This document shows positions 35,804-45,750 of a stretch of DNA of 64,000 nucleotides, piece after piece. A model generated the notes under the pieces. It had not been told where the DNA came from. It did not search any database and saw only the letters and a program-made list of their open reading frames with translations. The stretch's first letter is position 1. Each line of letters begins with the position of its first letter. A program made the position numbers and the translations under genes. Source of the DNA: Bacillus sp. BGMRC 2118 (GTDB lineage Bacteria; Bacillota; Bacilli; Bacillales; SA4); the NCBI GenBank assembly GCA_008364785.1, contig VTTJ01000002.1, positions 372,001-436,000 of the forward strand. Direction: 5' to 3'.

Positions 35804-36910
35804 GTGACTGAAGAAGCTTATAAATGTATTGGATGTGGAGTATCCATCCAAACAGAACAAGAAGGACAACTAGGGTATGCACCACCTTCTGCACTTACAA
35901 AAGAAGTGGTCATTTGTCAAAGGTGCTTTCGACTAAAACATTATAATGAAGTCCAAGATGTTTCTTTAACAGATGATGATTTTATTAAAATCTTGAATGG
36001 AATTGGAACGAGAGATGCTCTTATTGTAAAGATTGTTGATATTTTTGACTTTACTGGAAGCTGGTTACCGGGTCTCCATCGATTTGTTGGCTCTAACGAT
36101 ATTTTACTTGTTGGCAATAAAGTGGATTTATTACCAAAGTCAATTAAACATAATAAGGTCATACATTGGATGAAACAGGAATCCAGTGAGCTGGGCTTAA
36201 AGCCAAAGGATGTATTTTTAATAAGTGCTGAAAAAGGACTTGGCATTAGTGAGCTAGTTGAGGCTATAGAAGAATACCGTGAGGGTAAAGACGTATTTGT
36301 AGTTGGTAGCACAAATGTAGGGAAATCAACGTTTATTAACCGGATCCTTAAGCAGTATGGTGGAGAAAAAGAGTTAATCACGACTTCCCATTTTCCTGGA
36401 ACTACTTTGGACATTATTGATATACCGTTAGATGATGACTCATCTTTAATTGATACTCCAGGTATTATTAACCATCATCAAATGGCTCATTATATTAATA
36501 AGTCAGATTTGAAATACATTACACCAAAGAAAGAAATAAAGCCGAAAATATTCCAACTAAATCCAGAGCAAACATTGTACTTTGGAGGATTAGCACGAAT
36601 TGATTTTGTTAGTGGAGAAAGACAGCCATTTGTTTGTTATGTTTCAAATGAATTAGACATACATCGTACCAAGCTGGAAAAGGCGGATGAACTCTATAAG
36701 AATCACTTAGGAGAGTTATTAAGTCCACCGAGAAGGGAAGACGTAGAAAACTTTCCTCCCCTGCACGCACATGCTTTTACCATTCGTGACGAAAAGGTGG
36801 ATGTCGTATTCTCGGGACTAGGCTGGGTGACACTGCAGGCACCTGGAACACGAATTGTTGCTCATGCTCCAAAGGGTGTTGGCGTTTCGTTAAGAAGGTC
36901 TCTGATTTAG
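35804..36910 (+). CDS. yqeH: Ribosome biogenesis GTPase YqeH
   Basis: A 368-residue circularly permuted GTPase for 30S assembly. An N-terminal zinc finger (Cys8-x2-Cys11 and Cys38-x2-Cys41) precedes the G4 motif NKVD, then G1 GSTNVGKST and G3 DTPG, the permuted order G4-G5-G1-G2-G3. The C-terminal RNA-binding domain follows. The start is GTG at 35804. The stop codon TAG uses the first G of a repeat remnant (copy G). Confidence 0.95.
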   Translation: MTEEAYKCIGCGVSIQTEQEGQLGYAPPSALTKEVVICQRCFRLKHYNEVQDVSLTDDDFIKILNGIGTRDALIVKIVDIFDFTGSWLPGLHRFVGSNDILLVGNKVDLLPKSIKHNKVIHWMKQESSELGLKPKDVFLISAEKGLGISELVEAIEEYREGKDVFVVGSTNVGKSTFINRILKQYGGEKELITTSHFPGTTLDIIDIPLDDDSSLIDTPGIINHHQMAHYINKSDLKYITPKKEIKPKIFQLNPEQTLYFGGLARIDFVSGERQPFVCYVSNELDIHRTKLEKADELYKNHLGELLSPPRREDVENFPPLHAHAFTIRDEKVDVVFSGLGWVTLQAPGTRIVAHAPKGVGVSLRRSLI

Positions 36911-36955
36911 GCTGTTTCACATAGATATTGCTTTTATGAAGCGATGTAAGGAGCC
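36910..36955 (-). mobile_element. Possible repeat remnant, copy G (46 bp)
   Basis: GGCTGTTTCACATAGATATTGCTTT matches the GGCTGTTTCGTATAGATT end of the family, and the right end AAGGAGCC resembles AAAGAGCC. Most of the interior is missing. Flanks CTGATTTA and TTAATTAA match in only 5 of 8 bases. Confidence 0.45.
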
Positions 36956-36984
36956 TTAATTAACTTATGAAATGAGGGAGTAAA

Positions 36985-37818
36985 ATGGAAAAGCTATATG
37001 GGGTAATTGGTGATCCAATTTCGCATTCTATGTCACCGCTCATGCATAATACTGCTTTCACACATCATGGTCTAGATGCACGTTATATGGCTTTCCATGT
37101 TACACCAGAGAGACTTTCAAGTGCGATTGAAGGACTTAAGGGTCTAAATATAGGTGGAATAAATGTTACAATTCCCCATAAAGTCACAGTTATGAAGTAT
37201 TTAGATGAAATTGATCAGTTGGCAAAACAAATTGGTGCAGTGAACACAATTGTCAATAAAAAGGGAAAACTTATTGGTTATAATACAGATGGTATTGGAT
37301 TTGTGAATAGTTTAAAACCGCTACTGCAAGAAAAAAAACTACAAAACCAATCAATACTTCTAATTGGTGCAGGTGGTGCCGCAAGAGCTATTTACTATTC
37401 ACTTGTTGCAGAAGGTTGTACAACGGTGGATGTTTCAAATCGAACAATTGTAAATGCAGAACTTCTTACAAAGGGAAATCCTTGTTCGAATGCAATCACG
37501 ATTCATGATGCTGAGCAGCAACTGCATACTTATGATATTATAATTAATACAACTTCAGTTGGCATGTACCCACAAACCAATGAATTGCCTATACAGATTG
37601 ATCATATAAAAACAGGGGCCATTGTAAGTGACATCATTTATAACCCATTAGAAACTAGGTTGTTAATAGAAGCTAAACAGCGGGGCGCTATTACGCAAAA
37701 TGGAATAGATATGTTTGTCTTTCAAGGTGCATTAGCTTTTGAAAAGTGGACAGGTATTTATCCTGACATAGAAACAATGAAATCAGTCATAAAGAAAAAA
37801 CTCGGAGGTGTTTCGTAA
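36985..37818 (+). CDS. aroE: Shikimate dehydrogenase
   Basis: A 277-residue NADPH enzyme of aromatic amino acid synthesis that reduces 3-dehydroshikimate. Substrate-binding motifs are GDPISHSMSPLMHN (residues 8-21) and NVTIPHK (about 60-66, with the catalytic Lys); NADP binding uses LIGAGGAARAI (about 126-136). AATGAGGGAG precedes the ATG. Its last base is the first base of the yhbY start codon, a 1-bp overlap. Confidence 0.96.
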   Translation: MEKLYGVIGDPISHSMSPLMHNTAFTHHGLDARYMAFHVTPERLSSAIEGLKGLNIGGINVTIPHKVTVMKYLDEIDQLAKQIGAVNTIVNKKGKLIGYNTDGIGFVNSLKPLLQEKKLQNQSILLIGAGGAARAIYYSLVAEGCTTVDVSNRTIVNAELLTKGNPCSNAITIHDAEQQLHTYDIIINTTSVGMYPQTNELPIQIDHIKTGAIVSDIIYNPLETRLLIEAKQRGAITQNGIDMFVFQGALAFEKWTGIYPDIETMKSVIKKKLGGVS

Positions 37819-38111
37819 TGTTAACTGGTAAACAAAAGCGTCTTTTACGTTCCAAGGCACATCATCTTGATCCAATTTTTCAAGTTGGAAAAGGTGGAGT
37901 AAATGAAAACATGATCAAACAAATTGAAGACGTACTCGAAAAGAGAGAATTAATTAAAGTTAGTGTACTACAAAATTGTGAAGATGACCGCTATGATGTT
38001 GCAGAACAACTAAGTACTGGTGCGCAGGCTGAATTAGTACAAGTAATTGGTCACACGATTGTACTTTATAAAGAGTCAAAAGAAAATAAACAAATCGTTT
38101 TACCATCTTAA
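37818..38111 (+). CDS. yhbY: YhbY family RNA-binding protein (YqeI)
   Basis: A 97-residue CRM-domain protein that binds the ribosome, with the motif KAHHLDPIFQVGKGGVNENMI near residues 12-32 and VIGHTIVLYKES near the C-terminus. It is linked to 50S assembly. It overlaps aroE by one base and lies 8 bp before nadD. Confidence 0.93.
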   Translation: MLTGKQKRLLRSKAHHLDPIFQVGKGGVNENMIKQIEDVLEKRELIKVSVLQNCEDDRYDVAEQLSTGAQAELVQVIGHTIVLYKESKENKQIVLPS

Positions 38112-38119
38112 GGTAGTCT

Positions 38120-38680
38120 ATGAGGAAAATAGGGATATTGGGTGGAACATTTGATCCGGTTCATAATGGTCACCTATTAATTGCACATGAAGTACATCAT
38201 GCCCTGCAGCTGGATGAAGTGTGGTTTATGCCTACAAAAATACCTCCACATAAGAATCGTGAAGTGACCCATGAAAAAGACCGTTTAGCGATGCTAGAGT
38301 TGGCGTTGGTGGATACAGAGTACTTTAACGTCCAGCCGATAGAATTGCAAAGAGAAGGCCGTTCTTATACGTATGATACAATGCAACTATTAAATGAAAT
38401 GTACGATGCTGAATTTTATTTCATTATTGGCGGAGATATGGTCGAATATTTACCTAACTGGTATAACATAGATGAATTAATAAAACAGCTAACATTTGTA
38501 GGAGTTGGTAGAGCAGGATACTCAAATGAAACGAGTTATCCAATCCTTCAAGTGACTACACCAGGATTTGATGTTTCTTCTTCAATCATACGTGAGCGGA
38601 GAAAACAGAAAGGTAATATACATATACTAGTTCCATATCAAGTGATGCAGTACATTGAGGAGAATTCGTTATATGAATAG
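38120..38680 (+). CDS. nadD: Nicotinate-nucleotide adenylyltransferase
   Basis: A 186-residue enzyme of NAD synthesis. The ATP-binding motif [15 protein letters not shown] (residues 7-21, HxGH type) and the late SSSIIRERR motif mark the nucleotidyltransferase fold. The deamidated form, nicotinic acid mononucleotide, is the usual substrate. It overlaps yqeK by 8 bp. Confidence 0.96.
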   Translation: MRKIGILGGTFDPVHNGHLLIAHEVHHALQLDEVWFMPTKIPPHKNREVTHEKDRLAMLELALVDTEYFNVQPIELQREGRSYTYDTMQLLNEMYDAEFYFIIGGDMVEYLPNWYNIDELIKQLTFVGVGRAGYSNETSYPILQVTTPGFDVSSSIIRERRKQKGNIHILVPYQVMQYIEENSLYE

Positions 38681-39266
38681 GGAAGAGGCACTGTTGATTG
38701 TCAAAGAACAAATAACAGAGCATCGTTATATACATACAATTGGAGTAATGGATACAGCCATTATGCTCGCTAACCGTTATGGTGTTGACGAAAAGAAGGC
38801 TGAAACGGCAGCAATCTTTCATGATTATGCCAAGTTTAGACAGAAACAGGAAATGCAATCCATTATTATAAGTGAAAAAATGCCAAGTGATCTACTGTTA
38901 TTTGATGCGGAATTATGGCATGCCCCAGTTGGTGCTTACCTGGTAGAACATGAAGTAGGAATTAAAGACTTGGACATACTAAATGCTATAAAATATCATA
39001 CATCTGGACGAGTGAATATGACATTATTAGAAAAAGTCATTTACCTTGCAGATTATATAGAACCTGGGAGGCACTTTCCTGGAGTAGATGAAGTTCGTAA
39101 TGTTGCCGAAACAGATTTAGATTTGGCAATCATTATGGCACTAAAAAATACGATTAGTTTCTTAATGAGAAAAAATCAACCCATTTATCCTGATACATTT
39201 TTGACGTATAACGACATGGTAAAACAGTATAGACAAAATAAGGGAGGAACAAACTTAAATGACTGA
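38673..39266 (+). CDS. yqeK: YqeK family HD-domain Ap4A hydrolase
   Basis: A 197-residue HD-superfamily protein. Metal ligands include His in [10 protein letters not shown] (about residues 17-23), the HD pair in IFHDYAKF (about 48-55) and later His residues in [13 protein letters not shown] and KYHTSGR. The family cuts diadenosine tetraphosphate symmetrically to ADP. ATG at 38673 follows GAGGAG by 10 bases and lies inside the nadD end; a TTG at 38655 is possible. Confidence 0.92.
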   Translation: MNREEALLIVKEQITEHRYIHTIGVMDTAIMLANRYGVDEKKAETAAIFHDYAKFRQKQEMQSIIISEKMPSDLLLFDAELWHAPVGAYLVEHEVGIKDLDILNAIKYHTSGRVNMTLLEKVIYLADYIEPGRHFPGVDEVRNVAETDLDLAIIMALKNTISFLMRKNQPIYPDTFLTYNDMVKQYRQNKGGTNLND

Positions 39267-39612
39267 AAAAGAAACGTTAGTGATAGCTGCAAAAGCAGCA
39301 GATGATAAGAAAGCTGAAAACATTATTGCCTTGAATATGAGGGGGATCTCTCTAGTCGCCGATTATTTTTTAATTTGCCATGGTAATTCTGATAAGCAAG
39401 TACAAGCAATTGCCAGAGAAATGAAAGATAAAGCAGAAGAAAATCAGATTCTAGTAAAGAGAATGGAAGGCTTTGAAGAAGCACGATGGATTCTAGTTGA
39501 TATGGGAGATGTGATTGCTCACGTTTTCCATAAGGATGAAAGAAGCTATTACAACCTTGAAAGACTTTGGGGAGATGCTCCTATCGAAGATATTCAAAGT
39601 GAAATTGTGTAA
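39259..39612 (+). CDS. rsfS: Ribosome silencing factor RsfS (YqeL)
   Basis: A 117-residue DUF143 protein that binds L14 (uL14) and blocks subunit joining when nutrients are low. Typical blocks are NIIALNMRGISLVADYFLIC (about residues 21-40) and EGFEEARWILVDMGDVIAHVF (about 70-90). It overlaps yqeK by 8 bp and yqeM by 1 bp. Confidence 0.95.
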   Translation: MTEKETLVIAAKAADDKKAENIIALNMRGISLVADYFLICHGNSDKQVQAIAREMKDKAEENQILVKRMEGFEEARWILVDMGDVIAHVFHKDERSYYNLERLWGDAPIEDIQSEIV

Positions 39613-40355
39613 TGACATATCAGCATTTTGCTCATATTTATGATTTTCTCATGAAAGATGTTCCATATGATAAATGGGTCACGTACTTTAAAAGTCGAGC
39701 AAAAGAAATGAGGGCAGGTGCCCATCTTCTCGATCTAGCTTGTGGTACAGGAACTCTATCTGTTCCATTTTCAAAATTGGGATTGAATGTAACCGGAGTT
39801 GACTTGTCAACAGAAATGCTTTCAGTTGCAGATGAAAAAGCACGTAAAGAAAACGTACCTGTAACATTTTTACAAATGAATATGACTGAAATATCAGGTA
39901 TGGGAACGTTTGATTATATCGTATGTTTTTGTGATTCGCTAAATTATTTAAAACGTGATGAAGAGATTATTGAAACGTTTAAAGGTGTTTATGATTCCTT
40001 AGATCCTAATGGGACATTTATGTTTGATGTTCATTCTGTTCACAAAATGGAATATATCTTCAAAGATCAAACATTTGTAGACAATGATGAGGATGTATCA
40101 TATATCTGGAATTGCTTTGAAGGAGAATACCCCTTAAGTGTAGAACATGAACTCACGTTTTTTGTAAGAGACGAAGAGACAGATTTATATGAAAGATTCG
40201 ATGAGGTCCATTATCAACGAACATTCATGATTGAACAGTATGAAAAATGGCTTCGAGAAGTTGGTTTTACTTCAATAGAAATCTCTTCTGATTTTAAATC
40301 AACATTACATGAACCACAAAACGAACGAATTTTCTTTTGCTGTCAAAAAAAATAA
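39612..40355 (+). CDS. yqeM: SAM-dependent methyltransferase YqeM
   Basis: A 247-residue class I methyltransferase. Motif I LLDLACGTGTLSVPFSKLG (about residues 39-57), then GVDLSTEML (about 62-70) and the acidic FDYIVCFCDSLNYL (about 100-113). The acceptor is unknown. It ends the yqeG operon and a terminator follows. Comparable genes are next to rsfS in most Bacillaceae. Confidence 0.9.
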   Translation: MTYQHFAHIYDFLMKDVPYDKWVTYFKSRAKEMRAGAHLLDLACGTGTLSVPFSKLGLNVTGVDLSTEMLSVADEKARKENVPVTFLQMNMTEISGMGTFDYIVCFCDSLNYLKRDEEIIETFKGVYDSLDPNGTFMFDVHSVHKMEYIFKDQTFVDNDEDVSYIWNCFEGEYPLSVEHELTFFVRDEETDLYERFDEVHYQRTFMIEQYEKWLREVGFTSIEISSDFKSTLHEPQNERIFFCCQKK

Positions 40356-40380
40356 ACCACTAATATGGTTTATTTTTTTT
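40349..40380 (+). terminator. Terminator after yqeM
   Basis: AAATAAACCA-CTAATA-TGGTTTATTT stem followed by TTTTT. Confidence 0.85.
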
Positions 40381-40516
40381 GAATTCTTATAATTCTCGCC
40401 ATTACGGTAACTAAATGTAACAAGCATTTCTTAAGTAAGTCATGAACAATACAGAAAAAAATTTTAAAAACTGAGAAGATTCGTAGAAGGAATTAAACAA
40501 GATATGTTGAATAAAT

Positions 40517-41362
40517 TTATTTAGTGCTCTTAAAGTTCTTCGAATACTCAAACTGCTCGCCCACTTCTTTAATATCTTCATAGTATTTATCATGCGTCTT
40601 CATAAAGACATGATTAAATATCTCGCCAAGCTCTTCTTCTAATACTTTAATTCCTTCTCCGGTTACACCTCCTTTTACACAAACCTTCTCTTGTAAGGTA
40701 GGTAATGTAAACACACCTTTATCTAATAATTTTCCGAGTCCAATAATCATTCCACTTGCTAAAACAGTAGCCTGCTCTTCAGTAATTTCCGTTTCTTCCA
40801 CCGCACTTGTAATAAAGCGACGAACGAGATACGTAAAAAAGGCTGGACCACAGCTGACGATATCAGATGCCACTCTCGTAATATTATCTTCAATTAATAC
40901 AGGAGATGAAATATGATCGAACATGGATAGTAAATGATTCCTCATTTCCTGATTACAGCTTTGTGAAAATGTTATTAGTGAAACACCAGATAATGCGCGG
41001 TTTGTAATGCTCGGTATGACTCGGGCAACATTACAATTTACAACTTCTTGTATTTGTTCGACACTTATTGGACTTGTAATAGATACAATACATTGATCCT
41101 TCCTTAATTGATTGGATAGTTTCGTTAATAAAGGAAAAATATCATGAGGCTTAATGCAGACAAAAATAATGTCTGAAGAAGCTGCAACTTCCTCTGCATT
41201 AGACAGAATGTTCAGTGCTGGATGTATAGTCTTAAGTTTTTCTGCTTTTTTAAGTGATCGATTTGTAAGATACAAATTAGAAGGTGTAACGGCACGAGAT
41301 TCAATGAAGGATTCCACTAATATTGTCCCCATATTTCCTGTTCCGATTATCCCTATATTCAT
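40517..41362 (-). CDS. comER: ComER, pyrroline-5-carboxylate reductase-like regulator
   Basis: A 281-residue ProC-like protein. The N-terminal Rossmann fold has IGIIGTGNMGTILVESF (residues 3-19), and the C-terminal dimerisation domain holds the CVKGGVTGEGI stretch, like TPGGxTxxG of ProC. In B. subtilis, comER is opposite comEA and affects Spo0A activation. The ProC catalytic region is only partly kept, so enzymatic activity is uncertain. Confidence 0.9.
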   Translation of the reverse strand: MNIGIIGTGNMGTILVESFIESRAVTPSNLYLTNRSLKKAEKLKTIHPALNILSNAEEVAASSDIIFVCIKPHDIFPLLTKLSNQLRKDQCIVSITSPISVEQIQEVVNCNVARVIPSITNRALSGVSLITFSQSCNQEMRNHLLSMFDHISSPVLIEDNITRVASDIVSCGPAFFTYLVRRFITSAVEETEITEEQATVLASGMIIGLGKLLDKGVFTLPTLQEKVCVKGGVTGEGIKVLEEELGEIFNHVFMKTHDKYYEDIKEVGEQFEYSKNFKSTK

Positions 41363-41513
41363 TGCCTTCCCCTCCTCTACTTACGTTTCTCATACACATA
41401 TATGTATCAACCTGGAATTTTATGAAAGCTCTTTTTACAAACAATGTTGCTAGTAATGAAATTTATTCTACTTTATTCACTCCCTCTAGATGAGATATAA
41501 ATTTTTTTAAATA

Positions 41514-41699
41514 GGCTCTTTTCTAAAACTTTGTTGCTTTTAGTAGAATTATTCTGGGTGTACAAACAGTTTTAGAAGCAAATTGAGGTTGAATTAGAAG
41601 AGAGCAACTCTCTTTATGTATAGAAGTATCTAAATACTAAGGTGAAAATCCGATTATTTGGATTTTTACTAGTAAACAACAATCTATACGAAAACAGCC
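41514..41699 (+). mobile_element. 186-bp non-autonomous repeat, copy D
   Basis: It runs from GGCTCTTTTCTAAAACTTTG to CTATACGAAAACAGCC. Flanks TTTAAATA and TTTGATTA agree in 6 of 8 bases. It lies in the divergent comER-comEA region. No other gene is seen in 41363-41805. Confidence 0.82.
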
Positions 41700-41805
41700 T
41701 TTGATTAGGAAAAACCACAAAAATAAAATAATTTACGCAAGAACAGTTTAAATAATGGTTATATCAGACTAACTTTACCTAAATGAAAATGGAGGAACCT
41801 AAAAC

Positions 41806-42411
41806 ATGAAATATATACGTAAATATTGGATGTTTTCCATTCCCATAGCCGCTTTCCTTATATATGTTTTCTACACATCGGACACTCCTCATCGGGATAT
41901 AAAACTTGATGAGATAGATCACTCGTTGAAGTCGGAAACAGTTGAAGCAAAAAGCCACGAAAAAAATAGTGAAAATCAAATACAAGATATGTTATTTGTA
42001 GATGTTAAAGGGTCCGTTAAAAATCCAGGAGTATATGAAATATCAAGTTCTAAACGGGTATTGGATGCTATTGAGATGGCTGGAGGTATGACAACAGAGG
42101 CGGATCAAAATGGAGTAAATCTTGCACAAAAGGTAACAGACGAAATGGTCATATATGTCCCTAAACAGGGAGAAACTCCATCAAATGTGTCCAGTTCGAA
42201 TTCAAACAGCGAGCAAAACGTAGTAAATATAAATTCCGCAACTGTTGAACAATTAGACATATTACCAGGAATTGGGCCTTCTAAGGCAGAGTCCATTATA
42301 GCTTACCGCGAAGAAAACGGTAATTTTAAATCTGTAGATGACCTTGTGAACGTTCCGGGTATTGGTGAAAAATCTTTGGATTCATTGCGGGAGCATATTA
42401 CGGTACAATAA
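41806..42411 (+). CDS. comEA: Competence DNA receptor ComEA
   Basis: A 201-residue protein that binds incoming DNA outside the membrane. It has an N-terminal membrane helix (about residues 7-25), an SLBB-like domain (VDVKGSVKNPGVYE..., about 66-125), a Ser/Asn-rich linker and a C-terminal helix-hairpin-helix pair (LPGIGPSKAESIIAYR and VPGIGEKSLDSL). TGGAGGAA precedes the ATG. It is separated from comEB by a repeat copy. Confidence 0.95.
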   Translation: MKYIRKYWMFSIPIAAFLIYVFYTSDTPHRDIKLDEIDHSLKSETVEAKSHEKNSENQIQDMLFVDVKGSVKNPGVYEISSSKRVLDAIEMAGGMTTEADQNGVNLAQKVTDEMVIYVPKQGETPSNVSSSNSNSEQNVVNINSATVEQLDILPGIGPSKAESIIAYREENGNFKSVDDLVNVPGIGEKSLDSLREHITVQ

Positions 42412-42450
42412 TAGTAAATAGTGTTAAGGTTTCGGGCATCTTTTCGTTAA

Positions 42451-42548
42451 GGTTGTTTTCGTATAATTGATGCTTTGCGTAAAAATCCCAAAAGCCGAAT
42501 TTTTACCTTAGTTACATAAAGAAAAAGCAACAAAGTTAGAAAAAAGCC
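42451..42548 (-). mobile_element. Non-autonomous repeat, copy F (98 bp, internal deletion)
   Basis: It starts GGTTGTTTTCGTATAATTGATG and ends AAGTTAGAAAAAAGCC. Flanks TTCGTTAA and TTCGTAAA match in 7 of 8 bases. About half of the interior is missing. Confidence 0.78.
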
Positions 42549-42664
42549 TTCGTAAAAGGAATAAATATGTATCCTGTATTTAAAAGATGATCTTTTTTAA
42601 TCTCAGATTTATGAAGTAGCTTAGTAAATAGAAAAGCCTAAAAGGCAAAGGGAGGATATTCACA

Positions 42665-43234
42665 ATGAATCGAATTTCTTGGGATCAATATTTTATGGCA
42701 CAAAGTCATTTAATCGCATTACGCAGCACATGTGAGAGATTGATGGTTGGGGCAACCATTGTAAGAGATAAACGAATTATTGCCGGTGGCTATAATGGTT
42801 CAATTGCTGGGGGGACACACTGCATAGATGAAGGGTGCTATGTAATAGACAGTCATTGTGTAAGGACTATTCATGCAGAAATGAATGCTATTATTCAGTG
42901 TGCGAAATTTGGTGTTCCAACGGAAGGAGCAGAGATTTATGTCACACACTTCCCATGTCTACAATGCTGTAAAGGGATTATACAAAGCGGTATAAAACGA
43001 GTGTATTATTCACAGGATTATAAAAATCATCCTTATGCGATACAACTATTCAATGACGCAAATATTGAAGTAGTACAAGTCGAACTTGATGAAATGATAA
43101 TTGATACGAAGAATAAAGAGAAGCTCGAGTTTGTTGCATCCATGATTGAAAAATTATCAAAAACAGGTGTTGAAGAACAAGAAATTAAACGGTTATATGA
43201 GCAGGCAAATCAACTGTTTACTTCTTATAACTAA
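42665..43234 (+). CDS. comEB: ComE operon protein 2, dCMP deaminase family
   Basis: A 189-residue zinc deaminase-like protein. The zinc site is HAEMNAI (about residues 71-77) with PCLQCC (about 99-104), as in dCMP deaminases. It has a longer C-terminal tail than typical dCMP deaminase. It probably does not take part in transformation despite the name. AGGGAGG precedes the ATG. Confidence 0.94.
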   Translation: MNRISWDQYFMAQSHLIALRSTCERLMVGATIVRDKRIIAGGYNGSIAGGTHCIDEGCYVIDSHCVRTIHAEMNAIIQCAKFGVPTEGAEIYVTHFPCLQCCKGIIQSGIKRVYYSQDYKNHPYAIQLFNDANIEVVQVELDEMIIDTKNKEKLEFVASMIEKLSKTGVEEQEIKRLYEQANQLFTSYN

Positions 43235-43249
43235 TTAAGAGGAGTAAAC

Positions 43250-45586
43250 ATGCAAAATCAATGGATATATCTTGCTTGTTTTAGCTTATTTGGTATCGTG
43301 TTTATTCATCTTAGGTCTCTATTGTTGTTAATTGTTCTATTGTTTTTATTAGTGTATTTATCATTCAAAAATCGTAAACTTGCTATCGCTTGCTGTGTTT
43401 TATTTCTTGGATTTTCTATTTATTATCATCTGGTTAACAAAGAAAATAGGACAAGTATTTCGAATACACAGAACTATTTTCAAGGAAAGATTGTATCGCG
43501 GCCAGTCATAAATGGTGATCAGCTCCGGTTTATATTTAAATTAGAACAAGGAGAAAAGCTATATTTTACATATAAGCTTCAATCAGAAGAGGAAAAGGAA
43601 CATTTTTCTCTTCTTCCCCCAAGACAATTTTGTGAATTTAAAGGTCATGTAACTCCACCGAAAGAAGTGCGTAATGACTACAGTTTTGACTTTAAACAAT
43701 ACTTATTCCGTCAACATATTCATTGGACTGTTGAACCTGAGAGCTTCTCAATGACACAATGTACCGATGAAGAAATAAACATGCTCGACTCTATTCACGT
43801 AAGAAGACATTCCTCCCTGACTTTTATAGAATCTTATTTCCCTACACCACTTAACGGATTTATCCAAGCGTTACTATTTGGAGAAAGAGGATTACTTGAA
43901 GAAGATACCTTGAAGTCTTATCAAGATTTAGGACTCGTCCATTTATTAGCGATTTCCGGAATGCATGTGAGTTTACTTTGTGCAGCTGCTTACATTCTTC
44001 TTGTTCGAATAGGGATGACAAAAGAGAAAACGATTTATACACTCATGCTCTTACTCCCGATTTATGTAATTTTTGCAGGAGGGGCACCTTCTGTTATCCG
44101 GGCTGCTATTATGACATTTCTCCTTCTTTTTAAGCTCAGGTTTCGAAACTTTCCACTTGCGGCATTAGATCTCATTAGTTTAGCTTTCCTTTTAATGGTC
44201 ATAAAAAACCCTTATTATGTATTCCAAGCAGGATTTCAACTGTCATTTATTGTTACACTATCCTTAATCCTTTCTAGTAAGACCATTCTTCAAAGGTATT
44301 CGAGTTCAGTTGCTCAGATGTTATCCTCAAGTGTAGTTGCTCAAATAAGCTCCCTGCCTTTTGTGTTGTACCACTTTTACCAATTTTCGATTCTCAGTAC
44401 ACCTTTAAATATCCTCTATATCCCGATAATAACGTTTATTGTATTACCGATGAGTATGATTCTATTTTTCATTTCAATGATCTCAGCTGAAATAACAGAT
44501 TACATTCTTCCTCTTTCAAATGAATTCCTTCTCTTGATTAATAAAGGAGCCAATCTCATTGCGGACAGCAAATGGCAACTCCTCGTCTTAGGTAGACCGA
44601 GTGGTATATTGCTGTTTATATATGCAATCGTGATTATCCTGACATTTGTGTTATGGGAGAAAAACCAATTGAAATTAAAAAAGACCTTTTTTCCTTTGAT
44701 TCTCCTACTGTCTCTTCACTGGTTCCATCCATATTTATCGCCTAAGGGGGAGGTTACCTTCATTGATGTTGGCCAGGGTGATAGCATCTTACTTGAACTC
44801 CCATTTAGAAAAGGTGTTTATTTAATTGATACAGGGGGAAGTATTCCTTATGAGCAAGAAGAATGGAAAAAGAAGAAAGAACCATACTCAATTGGTGAAG
44901 ATATAATCATTCCATATTTAAAAGGTAAAGGAATTAGAAAAATTGATAAATTAATTTTGACACACGGAGACCTTGATCATGCAGGGGAAGCCATTACATT
45001 ATTGGAAAACATGAACGTATCTGAACTGGTCATTGGTGATTTTCACCACACTTCTAAATTTGAAGAAAAAATCATGAAAACAGCGGTCCGTGATTCAATT
45101 GAAGTGAAAAGAGTGAAAAAGGGTGATTCGTGGACAGTGTCGGGGCTTCCATTTAATGTACTATCGCCTGATCAACAATATAAGAACACAAATGAAGGGT
45201 CTATTGTGCTACATGCAATACTAGGAGGGCGTACATGGTTATTCACGGGAGATATTGAAGAAAAAGCAGAAAGAAACCTCATTGCAAACTATCCTAATTT
45301 AAAGGTAGATGTGTTAAAAATAGCACATCATGGCAGTCAGACGTCGACATCTGAAGAAGTGATTAAACAATTACAGCCCAAAGTTGCAATTATTTCTGTG
45401 GGTGTAGAAAATCGTTACAAGCATCCAAGTATAGATGTTCTAAACAGACTAAATGAACATGATATACAGGTGCTTCGGACCGATCACTTGGGTGCGATAC
45501 GTTATACATTTTTTCCACATCAACTAGGAACCTTTCATTCAACACTTCCATACATTATGGTGAAAAGAACAAATGAAGAGCAATGA
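43250..45586 (+). CDS. comEC: DNA internalization channel ComEC/Rec2
   Basis: A 778-residue membrane protein that carries single-stranded DNA across the membrane. An N-terminal region with two or three helices and an OB-like domain (about 55-170) is followed by the competence helices (about 190-480) with AISGMHVSLL and GGAPSVIRAAIM. The C-terminal metallo-beta-lactamase domain has DVGQGDSILLE and THGDLDHAGEA. It begins 15 bp after comEB. No terminator is obvious in 45587-45720. Confidence 0.95.
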   Translation: MQNQWIYLACFSLFGIVFIHLRSLLLLIVLLFLLVYLSFKNRKLAIACCVLFLGFSIYYHLVNKENRTSISNTQNYFQGKIVSRPVINGDQLRFIFKLEQGEKLYFTYKLQSEEEKEHFSLLPPRQFCEFKGHVTPPKEVRNDYSFDFKQYLFRQHIHWTVEPESFSMTQCTDEEINMLDSIHVRRHSSLTFIESYFPTPLNGFIQALLFGERGLLEEDTLKSYQDLGLVHLLAISGMHVSLLCAAAYILLVRIGMTKEKTIYTLMLLLPIYVIFAGGAPSVIRAAIMTFLLLFKLRFRNFPLAALDLISLAFLLMVIKNPYYVFQAGFQLSFIVTLSLILSSKTILQRYSSSVAQMLSSSVVAQISSLPFVLYHFYQFSILSTPLNILYIPIITFIVLPMSMILFFISMISAEITDYILPLSNEFLLLINKGANLIADSKWQLLVLGRPSGILLFIYAIVIILTFVLWEKNQLKLKKTFFPLILLLSLHWFHPYLSPKGEVTFIDVGQGDSILLELPFRKGVYLIDTGGSIPYEQEEWKKKKEPYSIGEDIIIPYLKGKGIRKIDKLILTHGDLDHAGEAITLLENMNVSELVIGDFHHTSKFEEKIMKTAVRDSIEVKRVKKGDSWTVSGLPFNVLSPDQQYKNTNEGSIVLHAILGGRTWLFTGDIEEKAERNLIANYPNLKVDVLKIAHHGSQTSTSEEVIKQLQPKVAIISVGVENRYKHPSIDVLNRLNEHDIQVLRTDHLGAIRYTFFPHQLGTFHSTLPYIMVKRTNEEQ

Positions 45587-45720
45587 GAAATGCTTGTTGT
45601 TTCCGAAAATCGAGAGTAATACGTTAATCTCTTCTTTTCGACAAGAGGTAAATATATATCCTGTAAAGAGTGATTAATTAGCATTGAGCTTAATTAATAG
45701 CAACACGCAAAAAAGACATA

Positions 45721-45746
45721 AAAAAAAGAGACTGATGTCAGTCCCA
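45721..45746 (-). terminator. Terminator of yqzM
   Basis: On the minus strand GGGACTG-ACAT-CAGTCTC, followed by a run of T (A on plus strand at 45715-45727). Confidence 0.75.
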
Positions 45747-45750
45747 ATTT

